Below are positions 44,706 to 55,169 of a stretch of DNA of 64,000 nucleotides, piece by piece. Origin of the DNA: Edaphobacter lichenicola (lineage in GTDB: Bacteria > Acidobacteriota > Terriglobia > Terriglobales > Acidobacteriaceae). Each line of letters begins with the position of its first letter. Positions within the stretch are counted from its first letter, which is position 1. The position numbers and the translations under genes were made by a program. The DNA lies in NCBI RefSeq assembly GCF_014201315.1, contig NZ_JACHDY010000002.1, positions 558,001-622,000 of the forward strand, in the 5' to 3' direction. Under the pieces are notes generated by a model. The model had not been told where the DNA came from, made no database searches, and saw only the letters and a program-made list of their open reading frames with translations.

Positions 44706-46379
44706 CTAAGGCTGTTCGGGTGGGAGTTTTACAAGCGACGAATTCACTTTAGCTAACCAACTCGGAAAGGGACGCGAGAGAGCTTTAGCGTATTCGAGCG
44801 AGGAACGATCGCCCTTTGCGATCAGTAAGTTGACATAACTCTCAAGAGTCACATGGCTCCATGGCGAAATGGGTCGCTGAGTTATATCCGCAAAGTACCA
44901 TTTGCCAAAGAGTGTCCATTGATCGCTGGCCTTCGAGCTGCTCAGTCGAGTCCGGATAACTTCCATCCTGACAAGATCTGGTTTCTTGGCTTGATCAAAG
45001 TTATTCAGTATGGATGCAAAGTCGAGAAGATCAGCAAGCCAGGAGGGGGCCTCGTCGTTTGGAGGTAGATCGAGAACCCAGCCTGACGAGCCGCCAGCGA
45101 TCAACAGAGATATTCCGTCTGGGCTAAATGAGAAGTAGGGAGATCCTGTCGGTATAACGATCGGAAGCAGAACTTGATCGCCCGAGAGTGTATCCCAAAG
45201 TCTCACCGCCTTATCTCCAGCAACCGTTGCGACTAGCCTACTATCGAGACTGAATGATGCCCGACCAACAGGAGCTGGATGCTGCAGAGGAGCGACCATC
45301 AACTTACCGCTGTTTGCATTCCATATTCGTGCAGTGTGGTCTTTCGATGCAGTGACGACGAGCGAAGCATCGCTATTAAATTCTGCAGATGCTACCCCAA
45401 ATCCATGACTCATGACAACACCTGTTGGAGTCCCGCTCTGCGCGTCCCATATCTCTGCCGTAGAGTCCGCACACGCCGTAACAATCCTCTTGTCATCAGG
45501 GCTGAACTGAGCGCTGTAAATATCATTGTTACGGCGCAGTCTCGAGGTGCGTACTCCTGTACTTGGATCGCGGAGATCGGCATAGTTGTCTCCATTTGCT
45601 ATCAAGATCAATTTTCCATCACTGCTAAAGCTGACCTGATAGGCAGACTCGTGGTACTCGATGAGAGGAGACAGAGGCTTGCCGGTTGCGGCATCCCATG
45701 TACGGGCTTTCCCCGCTTCTGATGCCGCGGCAATAGTCTTTCCATCTGGGCTGAAGCTCACAGACCATGCAGAACCGAACAGTTCCATGGATGAGACTAG
45801 TCTTTTGCCAGTGTTGGCATCCCAAATCACGATCTTGCCACCGTCCGTACCTGTCGCGATTTTTTTTCCGTCACGACTGAAAACTCCTGAGACCACCTCA
45901 TCATCGTGATCCAACGATGGAATCAGTTGGAGTCCGGTGCGTGAGTCCCAAACTCGAGCTGTGTGGTCCGTCGATGTGGTAAGTATCCTGGTCCCATCGT
46001 GACTGTAACTAGCTGACGTCATCACTCCTGTATGGCCTCGAAGCCTTAACGCAGTATTGGCGCGCTGTTCAGTGAGCAGGCGAAAAGCCAAACGCGAAGC
46101 CTCTAAGTTATGAGGTTGCTGGCGCAAGCTATCCGCCAACAACTGAAACGCCGCCGATTTACTACCAGTCTCTGCAAGCTCGAACGCTTTCAAATAATCC
46201 ACATACGAATCGATCACGGCCATTGAAGCTTTCGTAACGCCGACAGGTGCCCCGGCTCCTTCATTACTGCTGGAAATCGTCTGGGCGACCAGACTCCCGC
46301 TTGCCAGAGATAGGGAGAGCATCAAGGCAGAGGCTGGTAAAAGCCCCTGATATCGCGACCGAGTATAGAGAGAGAACAT
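44706..46379 (-). CDS. Secreted WD40-repeat protein
   Basis: 557 aa. Signal peptide at residues 1-33 (LLPASALMLSLSLASGSLVA), a helical TPR-like stretch (AFELAETGSKSAAFQLLADS) at about 60-105, then seven or so WD40 blades at 108-430: LRLRGHTGVMTSASYSHDG, TARVWDSRTG, IVIWDANTGKR, ARTWDAATGKP, AEIWDAQSGTP, ARIWNANSGKL, VRLWDTLSGD. The last ~120 residues are helical. AAAAGGAA precedes the ATG by 3-10 bases. Probably a periplasmic scaffold; there is no kinase or peptidase domain attached, unlike many bacterial WD40 proteins. It lies downstream of and on the same strand as the 2037-aa protein, but a hairpin separates them. Confidence 0.85.
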   Translation of the reverse strand: MFSLYTRSRYQGLLPASALMLSLSLASGSLVAQTISSSNEGAGAPVGVTKASMAVIDSYVDYLKAFELAETGSKSAAFQLLADSLRQQPHNLEASRLAFRLLTEQRANTALRLRGHTGVMTSASYSHDGTRILTTSTDHTARVWDSRTGLQLIPSLDHDDEVVSGVFSRDGKKIATGTDGGKIVIWDANTGKRLVSSMELFGSAWSVSFSPDGKTIAAASEAGKARTWDAATGKPLSPLIEYHESAYQVSFSSDGKLILIANGDNYADLRDPSTGVRTSRLRRNNDIYSAQFSPDDKRIVTACADSTAEIWDAQSGTPTGVVMSHGFGVASAEFNSDASLVVTASKDHTARIWNANSGKLMVAPLQHPAPVGRASFSLDSRLVATVAGDKAVRLWDTLSGDQVLLPIVIPTGSPYFSFSPDGISLLIAGGSSGWVLDLPPNDEAPSWLADLLDFASILNNFDQAKKPDLVRMEVIRTRLSSSKASDQWTLFGKWYFADITQRPISPWSHVTLESYVNLLIAKGDRSSLEYAKALSRPFPSWLAKVNSSLVKLPPEQP

Positions 46380-46420
46380 CGATTCCTTTTCAAACGTTGA
46401 GCTTTTCTACAAAGTTAGTT

Positions 46421-46455
46421 CGAGGGTCTGCACGGAGTGCTTCAGCAGACCCTCG
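46421..46455 (-). terminator. 11-bp perfect hairpin after the 2037-aa protein gene
   Basis: CGAGGGTCTGC (46421-46431) pairs exactly with GCAGACCCTCG (46445-46455) around a 13-base loop, 43 bases past the stop codon at 46498 on the minus strand. No long T-run follows, so it may be a stabilising 3' hairpin rather than a terminator. It lies 42 bases before the WD40 gene start. Confidence 0.5.
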
Positions 46456-46497
46456 AAAGACGACAGGCGGAAATCTAACCTGTCTCGTGGTTAGCGG

Positions 46498-49400
46498 TTA
46501 TTTGATCTCAATGCCGTTCACCATCGGCTGGTCGTGCGCACCGTTGGAGAAAGCAATGACAATCTGACCGTTGACGGGTGTGATGTTGGCGAAGCTCTGA
46601 ACGACCGCGGTGAAGTTGGCATTTCCAGCAGCCGCAAAGATATCAAAGTTTGTCAGCACCTGAGTTCCATTGATCGATACATTGAACTGTCGAGAGTTCG
46701 CCGTCGTGAAGAAAAGTTCGGCGAAGTGGAGGACCACCGTGTAGGTTCTAGTGGCCGACAGGTTGGGGATAGTGTAAGTAACGCCTCCCTGGTGAGCATC
46801 CGCATACACCGCAGCCGGTGCAGCTATACTTGCGGTCGCAGCTGGTATGGTGATGGCATGGCCTGGAGCATCATTGTTGCCGCCGACAAAGTCGGTATCG
46901 CCGATGAAGCTGCCCACTACCTTCGAGCTGCCGGCATTGATCGCAATCACATCCATAGACACAGCTGCAGTTGATGTGGAAACCTGCTGCGAAGGCGGTG
47001 AAAGCATTCCGGCGCCGTTCACCGCTTCGACTACGTAGTAGTACATGGTCGAAGGGGTGAGACTCGTATCGGAGAAGCTAGTCGTTGTAAGGTTATTTGC
47101 GATCTGGGTAGCCGCGGACGGTACGAAGCCCGCGGTGGTGCTCTTGAGGACCGTGTATGTGACTCCCGAACTGACGCTCGCTCTCCAACTCAGATTGACT
47201 GTGTTTGACGAGCCGGTTGAGGCTGTCAGGGCTGTTGGGGCGGACGGTATGGCCGGCCCTCCTGTCTGAATCTCAATGCCGTTCACCATAGGCTGGTCGT
47301 TCGTGCCATTGGTAAATGCGATGACGATCTGACCGTTCACAGGAGTAATGTTGGGAATGGTCTCGACAGCCGCCGTGAAGCTAGCGTTTCCGGCAGACGC
47401 AAAGATATCAAAGTTCGTCAGCACCTGTGCTCCGTTGATTGACACGTTGAACAGGCGAGAGTTTGGTGCAGTAAAGAACAGTTCAGCAAAGTGCAATACC
47501 ACAGTGTAGGTGTTGCCTGCTGACAGGTTGGGTATGGTGTAAGTGACACCGCCTTGATGAGCATCTGCATACACCGCAGCGGGCGCAGTGATACTTGCGA
47601 TCGCAGTGGGTATGGTGATGGCATGGTTTGTAGCATCATCATTGCCACCGGTGAAGTCCGTATCAGCGACGAAGGTTACGTTGTTGGCGGAGTCGGGCAC
47701 TCCTGTGGCACTGCCCGCATTGATTGCAATGACTTCGGTTACTCCAGAAGCGGCTAGCGTCTGTGTTGAGGCCTGCAGCGATGATGTAGAGCCGGCACCG
47801 TTGACTGCTTCTACCACATAAAAGTATGTCGTAGAGGCGGTGAGACCCGTGTCTGAATCGGTGGTGGTTGTCAGACCTTGTGCGATCTGATTGGCCGCCG
47901 TGGGAGTAAAGCCAGAGGTGGTACTCCGGAAGACGGAGTACGTAACTCCCTGTGTGGTGCTTGCCATCCAACTCAGGTTCATCTGGCTTGACGAGACCGC
48001 AGTCGGTGTCAGGTTGGTGGGTGCAGCCGGCAAGACCGGAACGGCGTTGCTGATGGTCAGGCTCAATGTTGCCGTGCCTGTCTGACCGGTGGAGTTGGTG
48101 GCCGACAATGTGATGGGGAAGCTACCGGTCACCGTTGGCGTACCCGAAATGACTGCGCCAGTAAGGCTCAGGCCGGTAGGCAGAGGGCTGGTACTGAAGG
48201 TGGTACTCGCCTGATTAGAGGTGATGGTATAGCTGAAAGTCTGTCCTTCCGTCGCCGCCGCAGTCGTAGCACTTGTGATGACTGGTGTAGGAGCGTTGAC
48301 AGTCAGCGTTAGTGTTGCCGTGCTTAACTGACCGGTGGAGTTGGTTGCAGTCAATGTGATGGGATAGCTACCGGTGACTGTGGGCGTACCGGAGATCGTA
48401 TTGACGCCATCGAAGCTCAGGCCGGCAGGCAGGGGACTGGTACTGAAGGTGGTACCCGCCTGGTTAGAGGTGATGGTATAGCTAAAGGGTTGTCCTTCCG
48501 TCGCTGCCGCAGTCGTAGCACTTGTGATGGCTGGCGGTGTTTGGGTTGCAGCACCAAAGGACCCGATGACCTCGAAGTCAAACAACGAATAGCCAAAGGT
48601 TGTCGTCCGTTTCGTGCCGCACATTCGAACAAAGCGGCCATTCGCGTTCAAGCCACTGTACGTTTTGATGCCGCCGTTTGTATTGCCCGTAACGGTCACG
48701 ACGGTCGTCCATTTGGTGTTGGCTGCGCTGCAGTCAGGGGTGGCCGCTTCTGGAATTACCGAGGGATCGTTGCTTGTCTGGAGCACATAGTTGGCTCCAG
48801 CAGCATTCTCCCAGTCCAGAACAATGGTGTGGATATTTGCAGCGTTATTCAGATCGATGACGAGTGACTGAGGATCCACTCCCTGCTGCGTCTCCCATCT
48901 GGTGGTCAAGTTGCTATCTACCGCGTTTGCGGCTATGTTGCCCCCATTGGAGCTCGAGGGGCTAGTGTGTTTGAACAACGCTACATTCGCATCCGTCTGC
49001 ACTGGCAGGCTTTGTCCGACCAAGCTGTTTGCCTTTGTTGCGTCCGCTGCATTCACAATTCCATCGAGGTTTAGATCGAATTGTGCGTTGGCTGAGGTGA
49101 TCGTGGTGATCGGATTATTGCTATTGTTCGCGATCAGAGTCGTGATGGCGTTCGCATCGGCCGAGTCGACTACGTGATCACCATTGACATCTCCCTCAAG
49201 AACATTGAAAGGAAGATCGTAGGTTGCATTCTGCGATGCCTCACTGGTGAGGCCGGTCAAATGCAACTGCAGCGCCTGAGCGTTTGCCACATTCGCAAGT
49301 GTTACGGTAACGACGGATCCAGTTGAGTCGAGTGTGACCGAACTTACGCTTCCCTGCACCTGCTGAGTCGACCCAGGCTGAGCGTTGAGTACGGCTGCGG

Positions 49401-52400
49401 GTTTCACTGAAAGTGGCTGGGCGAAGTTTAGTTGAAGCGTGTAGGTCTGGTTTGGAGCGACACGCGCCTCAGTAGAAGGGGACCCAGTCGGTCCAAACGG
49501 GTAGAGCGAAATGCCTACCGGCGTCCCCGCGTGAGTCTGAACAGAAGTAGCCTGGTAGACAGGATCCGAAAACTCATTCAAGAGTTGCGCCGGAGTAACG
49601 GCGGTATTGTAAATACGAACCTCGTCGATGAAGCCTTGGAATCCGTCGGTAGAAGTCTGGTCAGTGGGGCTGTTTGGAAAAAGATTTTGTTGGCCGAACC
49701 ATAGGTCTCCGCCTCCGTTGGCGTCTTTCGCTGTTCCCTGCCCGGCAAGCTGACCGTTTACATAAAGGTATCGCTTGTTGTTGGGGCCGTCTTGTACGAG
49801 CGCCACCTGTGTCCAAACTCCGGCCGCTGCCGCTGTGCCCGTTATGATTGTCCCAGTAGCACCCGGAGTACCACTGCGTGCCTCCCACTGTCCGTTGGCG
49901 TTGATCCAAAGACCGTATTCGTTACCCTGGTCTCTTGACTTCACGACGATCGAAGCACCGTCAAGACCGTTGCCTGACGGGCCGCCGAAGCCCTGCACCG
50001 CTGTCGGGTTGACCCAAGCGATGAGGCTATAGCTCTGGCTCGCGGTGAACTGCAGATCAGAACTACTTTTTACGACGAGCCGGTCGATGACTGTGGTCCC
50101 GTGATAATTCCAGGATCCTCCAACATAGCCGCTGGGGCTAGATTCAATCTCATTCGACCCCTGGCTAAGGTCCTTCACCGCAGTGTGGCCGTTTCCGGTG
50201 AAATCCGCCGAGCTAGTCGCATTTTCTGTCTGCTGAAGCCCCTCGTCCATCGGCCAGTATGCAACCAGCCCAGATTCGGAATATTGCTGGAAGGTGGTCG
50301 CAGAAGCAATATTGCTCACGTTTGAAGAGCCAGCTGAATTGGTTGCAACGACTGTATAGAAATAAGTCGTATTCGGGCTCAAGTTTGCCGTAAACGGTTG
50401 GCCGTTCGCACCGGTCTCGAGGCCGCTATCAATAAAATCTAAGTTGGCTGTGTTCCTGGCGATCTGAATAGCAGTACAGGTGGCACAGGTTGCGCGAAAA
50501 ACATTAAAACCGGTGTGCGCAGTCGGCTGACCGCTATCCGGGTCAGTCCAGGTCACTGTAATCTGCGATTCAGAATCAGCCTGCGCAGAGACATTCAGCG
50601 GCACTTGTGTCGGAGCACCTGGCGCAACCGGGGCTGAGCCGTAAACGAAGAGATATCCTGGCTTATTGTCCGATGGCTGCACGAACGATGTAGTAGTTCC
50701 GTTGATCGTGACGCTTCCGGTCGTGGTGGGATTTTGATAGCAGGTGAAATACACCTTTCCGCCCGACACAATCGGCAGCGAAAATGTTGGCGTAACGCAG
50801 GTATTTTGCGACCCATCGTCTGTGTTGATGTTAGTTTGCGAGAAGATAGCACCCTGGGCTAAGTTGCTTGCATCCCAGGCACGTATTCCGTTGCTGGCCT
50901 GCCATACCACGCCATTGCTCGTACCGTTTGCAGAGATAAATACTCCGGCATTCTTGTCAACAGGACCCTCTGGTGAAGCGTCCTCTATGCTGGAAACGTA
51001 GGTATTCGTGGTTTGGTTAAAGCCAACTGCACGTGATCGAGCGCCGGAGGTGCCTCCCGAAAAATAGATGCGGTTATTAAAAAAGGAGGGCGTATTGAAG
51101 AAGCCTGTTCCGCTTGGAAAGACAATCTCTTGCACAACATTTTTATCCTGAAAGTCAACTCCAAGACTACTGCTGAGCGTGCTACCCTGCGACGTGTCTA
51201 TACCGCCGAGATTCGTACGATCCAGGACGTACATGACGCCGGCTTTGCCCCCGCCGATCAGTAACTGCTTTGTACTGCCATCCGGAGCGGGTGTGTCGAA
51301 GAGCAGCGCGCCGCCTGCACCGAGGTCCTGATCTCCATTATTGAATGAGTCCCATTGTGCGGGGGTAAACCATACACTGGTATCAGCAAAGGGAACCCGC
51401 AACTCATTTTGAGCACGGTATGATACCGTGCCAGCTGGAGTTATATCGAAGGCGAGCACGCTCATTGGCCAATTGGTTCCCTGCGAAAACACATTGCCCT
51501 GACTATCCGTACCCATGGGGGGCAATGGCTTATTATTGGAATCTTTGTTGTCCCAGTTACCGCCATTGCCGGTGATGACATACATCTTATTCAATGCAGG
51601 ATCGATAGCAGGACTAGCGCCCCCCATCCAGATTCCCGCCTCAAAGGTGTTATCCGGGGTTGTCGTAAACTCCGTCGTTTGCTGCAAAGTGGTCGCGTTG
51701 TATCCAACGACGAAGCCAGAATACGGCTGTCCATCGCTGTGCGATGCGTAGGCGAGATACAAGGTGTTATGGCCACTGAAATTGTCCAGCGTTAGCGCCG
51801 AGCGAAGGTGCGAATGGAGAGGATAAAAGGGGATGGTTCCAGCAGGAGCAGCCGGCTCATTGTCGTTTTCGCAACCGGTATTGTTCGGCGTATTAGGAAC
51901 TTGGCTCGTCTGACTGCAAGGTGTGTTACGGTCTCCGGGAAAGGAACCGTTGAACTGAGGGTTGATCACAACAGGGCCGCCGTTCACAGGTTGCCCAGAT
52001 TTCACATCGATAGCCCAAAGCAGTTGTTCGTAAGGATGTGAGGCCGGAAGAGTTGCGGTGTCCTTCAGTGCAGACACCACATAAATGATTCCCTGCGTTG
52101 AGTCAATTACCGGTGTTGCCGTATCGCCAAAGAGAGGCCTAATGTCCGGCGCGGAGTTGGTGTCTATCTGCGGAATGGGCACGGCCGTCGTGTTACCCGT
52201 CGGAACGAGATGCAAGCTCCAGATTGGATTGGAGGTCCCATGGCCCTTCACGTACTTTGGGTCTTGATCAGCGTCGAAAGCGTACAGCGTCGCATTCTCC
52301 GTGACAACGAAGACGACATTATTGTGAGTCTGACCATCCGCCCAGCCTCCGGGAAGCTTGCTGCTCGTCGTACCGCTTAGATAAAGCGGTTGCGCGAAGA

Positions 52401-52611
52401 CTTGTCCGTCCACTTTCTCGGAAAAAAGAGGGATGAGGTTGCCACTGGTGTGAACGAACGAAGGGGTGAGAATGGTCTCATTCGCGTTCACGCCTGTGTG
52501 CTTGGTGTCAACTTGCCAAGTGGTGATGTCAGTTTGGGCATGCGCCGTAGAAACGCAGAGTAGACCAATAAGATTGAGAAAGAGAGCGCCTGCGAGCGAT
52601 GGAATTTGCAA
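46498..52611 (-). CDS. Giant secreted multidomain protein: PQQ-like propeller, FnIII, LamG, dockerin, discoidin, Ig, malectin
   Basis: 2037 aa. TTG start with GGAGGATAAT directly upstream, then a signal peptide (LAGALFLNLIGLLCVSTAHA). Approximate order: PQQ-like beta-propeller 26-660 (VTENATLYAFDADQDP, LLIGGGKAGVMYVLDRTNLG); FnIII 667-773; LamG-like jelly roll 780-1010 (SGLVAYWPMDEG ... GFIDEVRIYN); linker; duplicated dockerin type I 1138-1195 (GDVNGDHVVDSADA and FDLNLDGIVNAADA, two calcium loops); F5/8-type discoidin 1207-1350; two putative Ig (He_PIG) repeats 1360-1525; then FnIII + malectin twice, 1530-1780 and 1787-2037. The two malectin units are close copies. It looks like a surface carbohydrate-binding scaffold; no catalytic domain is seen, and the propeller lacks a clear alcohol-dehydrogenase active-site context. 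Confidence 0.88.
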   Translation of the reverse strand: MQIPSLAGALFLNLIGLLCVSTAHAQTDITTWQVDTKHTGVNANETILTPSFVHTSGNLIPLFSEKVDGQVFAQPLYLSGTTSSKLPGGWADGQTHNNVVFVVTENATLYAFDADQDPKYVKGHGTSNPIWSLHLVPTGNTTAVPIPQIDTNSAPDIRPLFGDTATPVIDSTQGIIYVVSALKDTATLPASHPYEQLLWAIDVKSGQPVNGGPVVINPQFNGSFPGDRNTPCSQTSQVPNTPNNTGCENDNEPAAPAGTIPFYPLHSHLRSALTLDNFSGHNTLYLAYASHSDGQPYSGFVVGYNATTLQQTTEFTTTPDNTFEAGIWMGGASPAIDPALNKMYVITGNGGNWDNKDSNNKPLPPMGTDSQGNVFSQGTNWPMSVLAFDITPAGTVSYRAQNELRVPFADTSVWFTPAQWDSFNNGDQDLGAGGALLFDTPAPDGSTKQLLIGGGKAGVMYVLDRTNLGGIDTSQGSTLSSSLGVDFQDKNVVQEIVFPSGTGFFNTPSFFNNRIYFSGGTSGARSRAVGFNQTTNTYVSSIEDASPEGPVDKNAGVFISANGTSNGVVWQASNGIRAWDASNLAQGAIFSQTNINTDDGSQNTCVTPTFSLPIVSGGKVYFTCYQNPTTTGSVTINGTTTSFVQPSDNKPGYLFVYGSAPVAPGAPTQVPLNVSAQADSESQITVTWTDPDSGQPTAHTGFNVFRATCATCTAIQIARNTANLDFIDSGLETGANGQPFTANLSPNTTYFYTVVATNSAGSSNVSNIASATTFQQYSESGLVAYWPMDEGLQQTENATSSADFTGNGHTAVKDLSQGSNEIESSPSGYVGGSWNYHGTTVIDRLVVKSSSDLQFTASQSYSLIAWVNPTAVQGFGGPSGNGLDGASIVVKSRDQGNEYGLWINANGQWEARSGTPGATGTIITGTAAAAGVWTQVALVQDGPNNKRYLYVNGQLAGQGTAKDANGGGDLWFGQQNLFPNSPTDQTSTDGFQGFIDEVRIYNTAVTPAQLLNEFSDPVYQATSVQTHAGTPVGISLYPFGPTGSPSTEARVAPNQTYTLQLNFAQPLSVKPAAVLNAQPGSTQQVQGSVSSVTLDSTGSVVTVTLANVANAQALQLHLTGLTSEASQNATYDLPFNVLEGDVNGDHVVDSADANAITTLIANNSNNPITTITSANAQFDLNLDGIVNAADATKANSLVGQSLPVQTDANVALFKHTSPSSSNGGNIAANAVDSNLTTRWETQQGVDPQSLVIDLNNAANIHTIVLDWENAAGANYVLQTSNDPSVIPEAATPDCSAANTKWTTVVTVTGNTNGGIKTYSGLNANGRFVRMCGTKRTTTFGYSLFDFEVIGSFGAATQTPPAITSATTAAATEGQPFSYTITSNQAGTTFSTSPLPAGLSFDGVNTISGTPTVTGSYPITLTATNSTGQLSTATLTLTVNAPTPVITSATTAAATEGQTFSYTITSNQASTTFSTSPLPTGLSLTGAVISGTPTVTGSFPITLSATNSTGQTGTATLSLTISNAVPVLPAAPTNLTPTAVSSSQMNLSWMASTTQGVTYSVFRSTTSGFTPTAANQIAQGLTTTTDSDTGLTASTTYFYVVEAVNGAGSTSSLQASTQTLAASGVTEVIAINAGSATGVPDSANNVTFVADTDFTGGNDDATNHAITIPTAIASITAPAAVYADAHQGGVTYTIPNLSAGNTYTVVLHFAELFFTAPNSRLFNVSINGAQVLTNFDIFASAGNASFTAAVETIPNITPVNGQIVIAFTNGTNDQPMVNGIEIQTGGPAIPSAPTALTASTGSSNTVNLSWRASVSSGVTYTVLKSTTAGFVPSAATQIANNLTTTSFSDTSLTPSTMYYYVVEAVNGAGMLSPPSQQVSTSTAAVSMDVIAINAGSSKVVGSFIGDTDFVGGNNDAPGHAITIPAATASIAAPAAVYADAHQGGVTYTIPNLSATRTYTVVLHFAELFFTTANSRQFNVSINGTQVLTNFDIFAAAGNANFTAVVQSFANITPVNGQIVIAFSNGAHDQPMVNGIEIK

Positions 52612-52697
52612 AATTATCCTCCGGATGAAGCGTGTGACGGTCTTCGATTGAGCGCCATTAAAGGCTAGCCGGCAGAAGATCCCTTCTGTCGTGGTAG

Positions 52698-55016
52698 CTA
52701 AAAGCTGGTGTTAAGGCGAAGGGAGAAGCTTCGTGCAGGCCCAATGGCATTGCCGGAGAAGAGACCGCCGAAGTCGATGATGTTGAGACGGTTGTTCAGA
52801 TTGTCACCGTCGACCTGAAAGCGTGAATTGATTCTTTCGCTTTTGTAAATATCTACTCCGAGAGAGGCTTGGATGGACAAAGAGGGGGCGACACGGCCAC
52901 GCTCGAAGTTGAGCCGGCTAACCACGGCGGGCCCGTACTGAGCGAGGGCATCAGACTGCTCGCCTTCAAACTCGAAGGGAAGGCCAGCACCCGAGAGAAG
53001 TCCCGTGGCCAACCAGATGCGCGGCGTAAATTGATATTGGAAGCGCGTCCGGACGGTGTTGCGTTGATCCTGCGAATCTGGGAAATGGCCGCTCAGTTGG
53101 CTGAGAGCGGCGCCAACGTCGTCGCCGAGGAAGAGCCCGCCAGTGACCGGAAACCAGACGTTGCCGACCATGTACGAGTAGCTGAGGTAGCCGCTGAGCT
53201 TGCCCACGCGCACCAAACTGAGTTTGCCTTCCGCTCCGTAGATAACAGCTTTATCGAAGGCGATAGGGTAACTGACGCCGGTATTCAGGAGCTGATCATC
53301 GTCTGCGTACTTGCGCACGTCCCGACGGTAAAAGTTGGCATCGACCCGCAGCTTCTCCGCGAGTGAAGTGCTCGAACCGCCCTCGTAGTAATTGCCGATA
53401 GACGGTTTAACCGGCAGCTTCAAGACCTGTGGATTTAAGGACTGGATGTAACCGGAGCTGGAGATAAGGATGTTCTCGTTAGAGGGCGTCTGGAAGACGC
53501 GATCGAAAGAAAAATGCAGGACGGTACTGAACGAAGGCAAATAGCGACCGACGGAAAAGCGTGGGCTGAAGGCGTTCTGGTTGAGCAGTAGCTGGTAGTG
53601 ATCCCAACGAATGCCCGCACTGACAGTCCATCTTCCAAGGCGAATGAGATCTTCGACGAAGGCGCCTTGTTCAAGGTCGGGCCTGCTTTGGATAAAGGGC
53701 GGTAACGCGATCGGGGTGCTGTCGTGGAATTGGCTTGGATCGGTGATGAAGTAGTTGAAATTTTCGTGGAGGAAGGCCGTGTCGGACTCGATGCCGGCCT
53801 TGAACTCCTGAATTCCGTGGTGAAACGAGGCCGCCCCCTTGAAGTAGCGCTCGCGAAAGCTGTTTTTCTGAAATGCGATGATTGGCGTCGACAACGGATT
53901 GGAGTAGAGATCGTTTGCGTTATCGCGGACCATCCCGACAAGGTTGGTCAGCAGGTTGGGCGAAAAGATGTGCTGGTAGCTGACGGTGCCGATGGTCTCG
54001 AAGTTATCGCCGTTCTGGATCTGACCGGCCAGTTCCTGCAGGAATTCGTTGGGGATCTCGAAACGCGAGAGCTCGTGACGGACGCCCGCCGTAAGGCGGT
54101 CGCTAGGCGTGAAGTCGCGCTCGTACATGAGGGCGAAATCTGCCGTAGTGCCGTTGTTGGTGAAGTTCTCCGGTACCACTGGGTTGAGGTAGTGACTCGT
54201 ACCGCTGCCGGAGGCGCTTGCCGATAACGTATTCTTACCCCAGGTGTCCTGCAGTTGTCCAAAGGACTGGAGCGTGTCGTAGCTGCCACCACCAAGGACC
54301 AGTTGGCCGTGCAGACCGGCCTGAGCTTTGCGGCGTGTGTTGAGTTCGACGACGCCGCCTAACTTTCTTCCGTACTCGGCGGGAATACCGGCCGTATAGA
54401 TGCTGACAGAGTCGAGGTCATCGGCTTCAATCTCAGGACCGAATCCTGGGGAGCGGTTGTCGGTAAGAGGAACGCCATCGACTACGAGCTGGGTCTGGTA
54501 CTCCGATCCGCGAGGATGCAGGACGGCGTTTCCTTCATAGAGCCAGCCGGGTTGCGAGTTGACAAGGTCCTGCACGGAGCGCCCAGGAAGCGAAGCGACA
54601 CGATCCTCAATCTCCGCAGAACCGATCTGCATGATGGATGATGGTCGATTGGGATCGAGGAGGATGCCCGTATCGCTCACGCGGATGACGGTGTTGATTG
54701 GAGCGATGGATAGGTGGAGAGTGCGTTCGACCGGGATCGCAGACCTTATCTCCAACGTGTTTGAGATGGGGGAAAAGCCTTGTTTTTCGATGTCCAACCT
54801 GTAGACGCCGTACGCCAGAGTTTTGATTTTGGCCGAGCCGTCGGCGTCAGTGGTGAGTTCACTGAAATATTGGTTGGCTTCGCTGGAGAGAGCGACAGTG
54901 GCCTTAAGGCCAAGTCCGGTCGAATCGGTGACCTTGAGACGAAGTTCACCTGTGCTGACCTGGGCTACAAGAGGGGCGGCGACAAAACAGAGCGAAAATG
55001 TGCAGAGTATCTTCAT
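52698..55016 (-). CDS. TonB-dependent receptor with carboxypeptidase-regulatory-like domain (short form)
   Basis: 772 aa, clearly shorter than the two Oar-like receptors. Signal peptide MKILCTFSLCFVAAPLVAQ, then a beta-sandwich (STGELRLKVTDSTGLGLKAT to about residue 100), plug domain (SLPGRSVQDLVNSQPGWLYE, YQTQLVVDGVPLTDNRSPGF, YTAGIPAEYGRKLGGVVELN) and a barrel of about 520 residues ending ARSFSLRLNTSF with the terminal aromatic. The plug is close to that of classical siderophore/cobalamin/sugar receptors. It precedes the 2037-aa protein on the same strand with 87 bases between, so the two may form a transcription unit for capture and import of a glycan. Confidence 0.92.
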   Translation of the reverse strand: MKILCTFSLCFVAAPLVAQVSTGELRLKVTDSTGLGLKATVALSSEANQYFSELTTDADGSAKIKTLAYGVYRLDIEKQGFSPISNTLEIRSAIPVERTLHLSIAPINTVIRVSDTGILLDPNRPSSIMQIGSAEIEDRVASLPGRSVQDLVNSQPGWLYEGNAVLHPRGSEYQTQLVVDGVPLTDNRSPGFGPEIEADDLDSVSIYTAGIPAEYGRKLGGVVELNTRRKAQAGLHGQLVLGGGSYDTLQSFGQLQDTWGKNTLSASASGSGTSHYLNPVVPENFTNNGTTADFALMYERDFTPSDRLTAGVRHELSRFEIPNEFLQELAGQIQNGDNFETIGTVSYQHIFSPNLLTNLVGMVRDNANDLYSNPLSTPIIAFQKNSFRERYFKGAASFHHGIQEFKAGIESDTAFLHENFNYFITDPSQFHDSTPIALPPFIQSRPDLEQGAFVEDLIRLGRWTVSAGIRWDHYQLLLNQNAFSPRFSVGRYLPSFSTVLHFSFDRVFQTPSNENILISSSGYIQSLNPQVLKLPVKPSIGNYYEGGSSTSLAEKLRVDANFYRRDVRKYADDDQLLNTGVSYPIAFDKAVIYGAEGKLSLVRVGKLSGYLSYSYMVGNVWFPVTGGLFLGDDVGAALSQLSGHFPDSQDQRNTVRTRFQYQFTPRIWLATGLLSGAGLPFEFEGEQSDALAQYGPAVVSRLNFERGRVAPSLSIQASLGVDIYKSERINSRFQVDGDNLNNRLNIIDFGGLFSGNAIGPARSFSLRLNTSF

Positions 55017-55169
55017 AAGGTACTAAGCCGATCATTCGATAGATGATGCTCTCTACATCCTTTCCACTCTTACTCTGAGTAGTAGCTATTTTGGTAGCGG
55101 ATCATTAACAACGAGGGTGCTGTTAGACTCCGGGGCTGCCTGTCCTAACATCGAGCGAATAAATAGGCT

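Noticed and set aside
46498..52611. Assigning the giant protein as a PQQ-dependent alcohol dehydrogenase because pqqA is near
   Set aside because: The N-terminal propeller repeats are PQQ-like in fold only; I could not see the cofactor disulfide or calcium/catalytic residues, and many PQQ-like propellers bind no cofactor.
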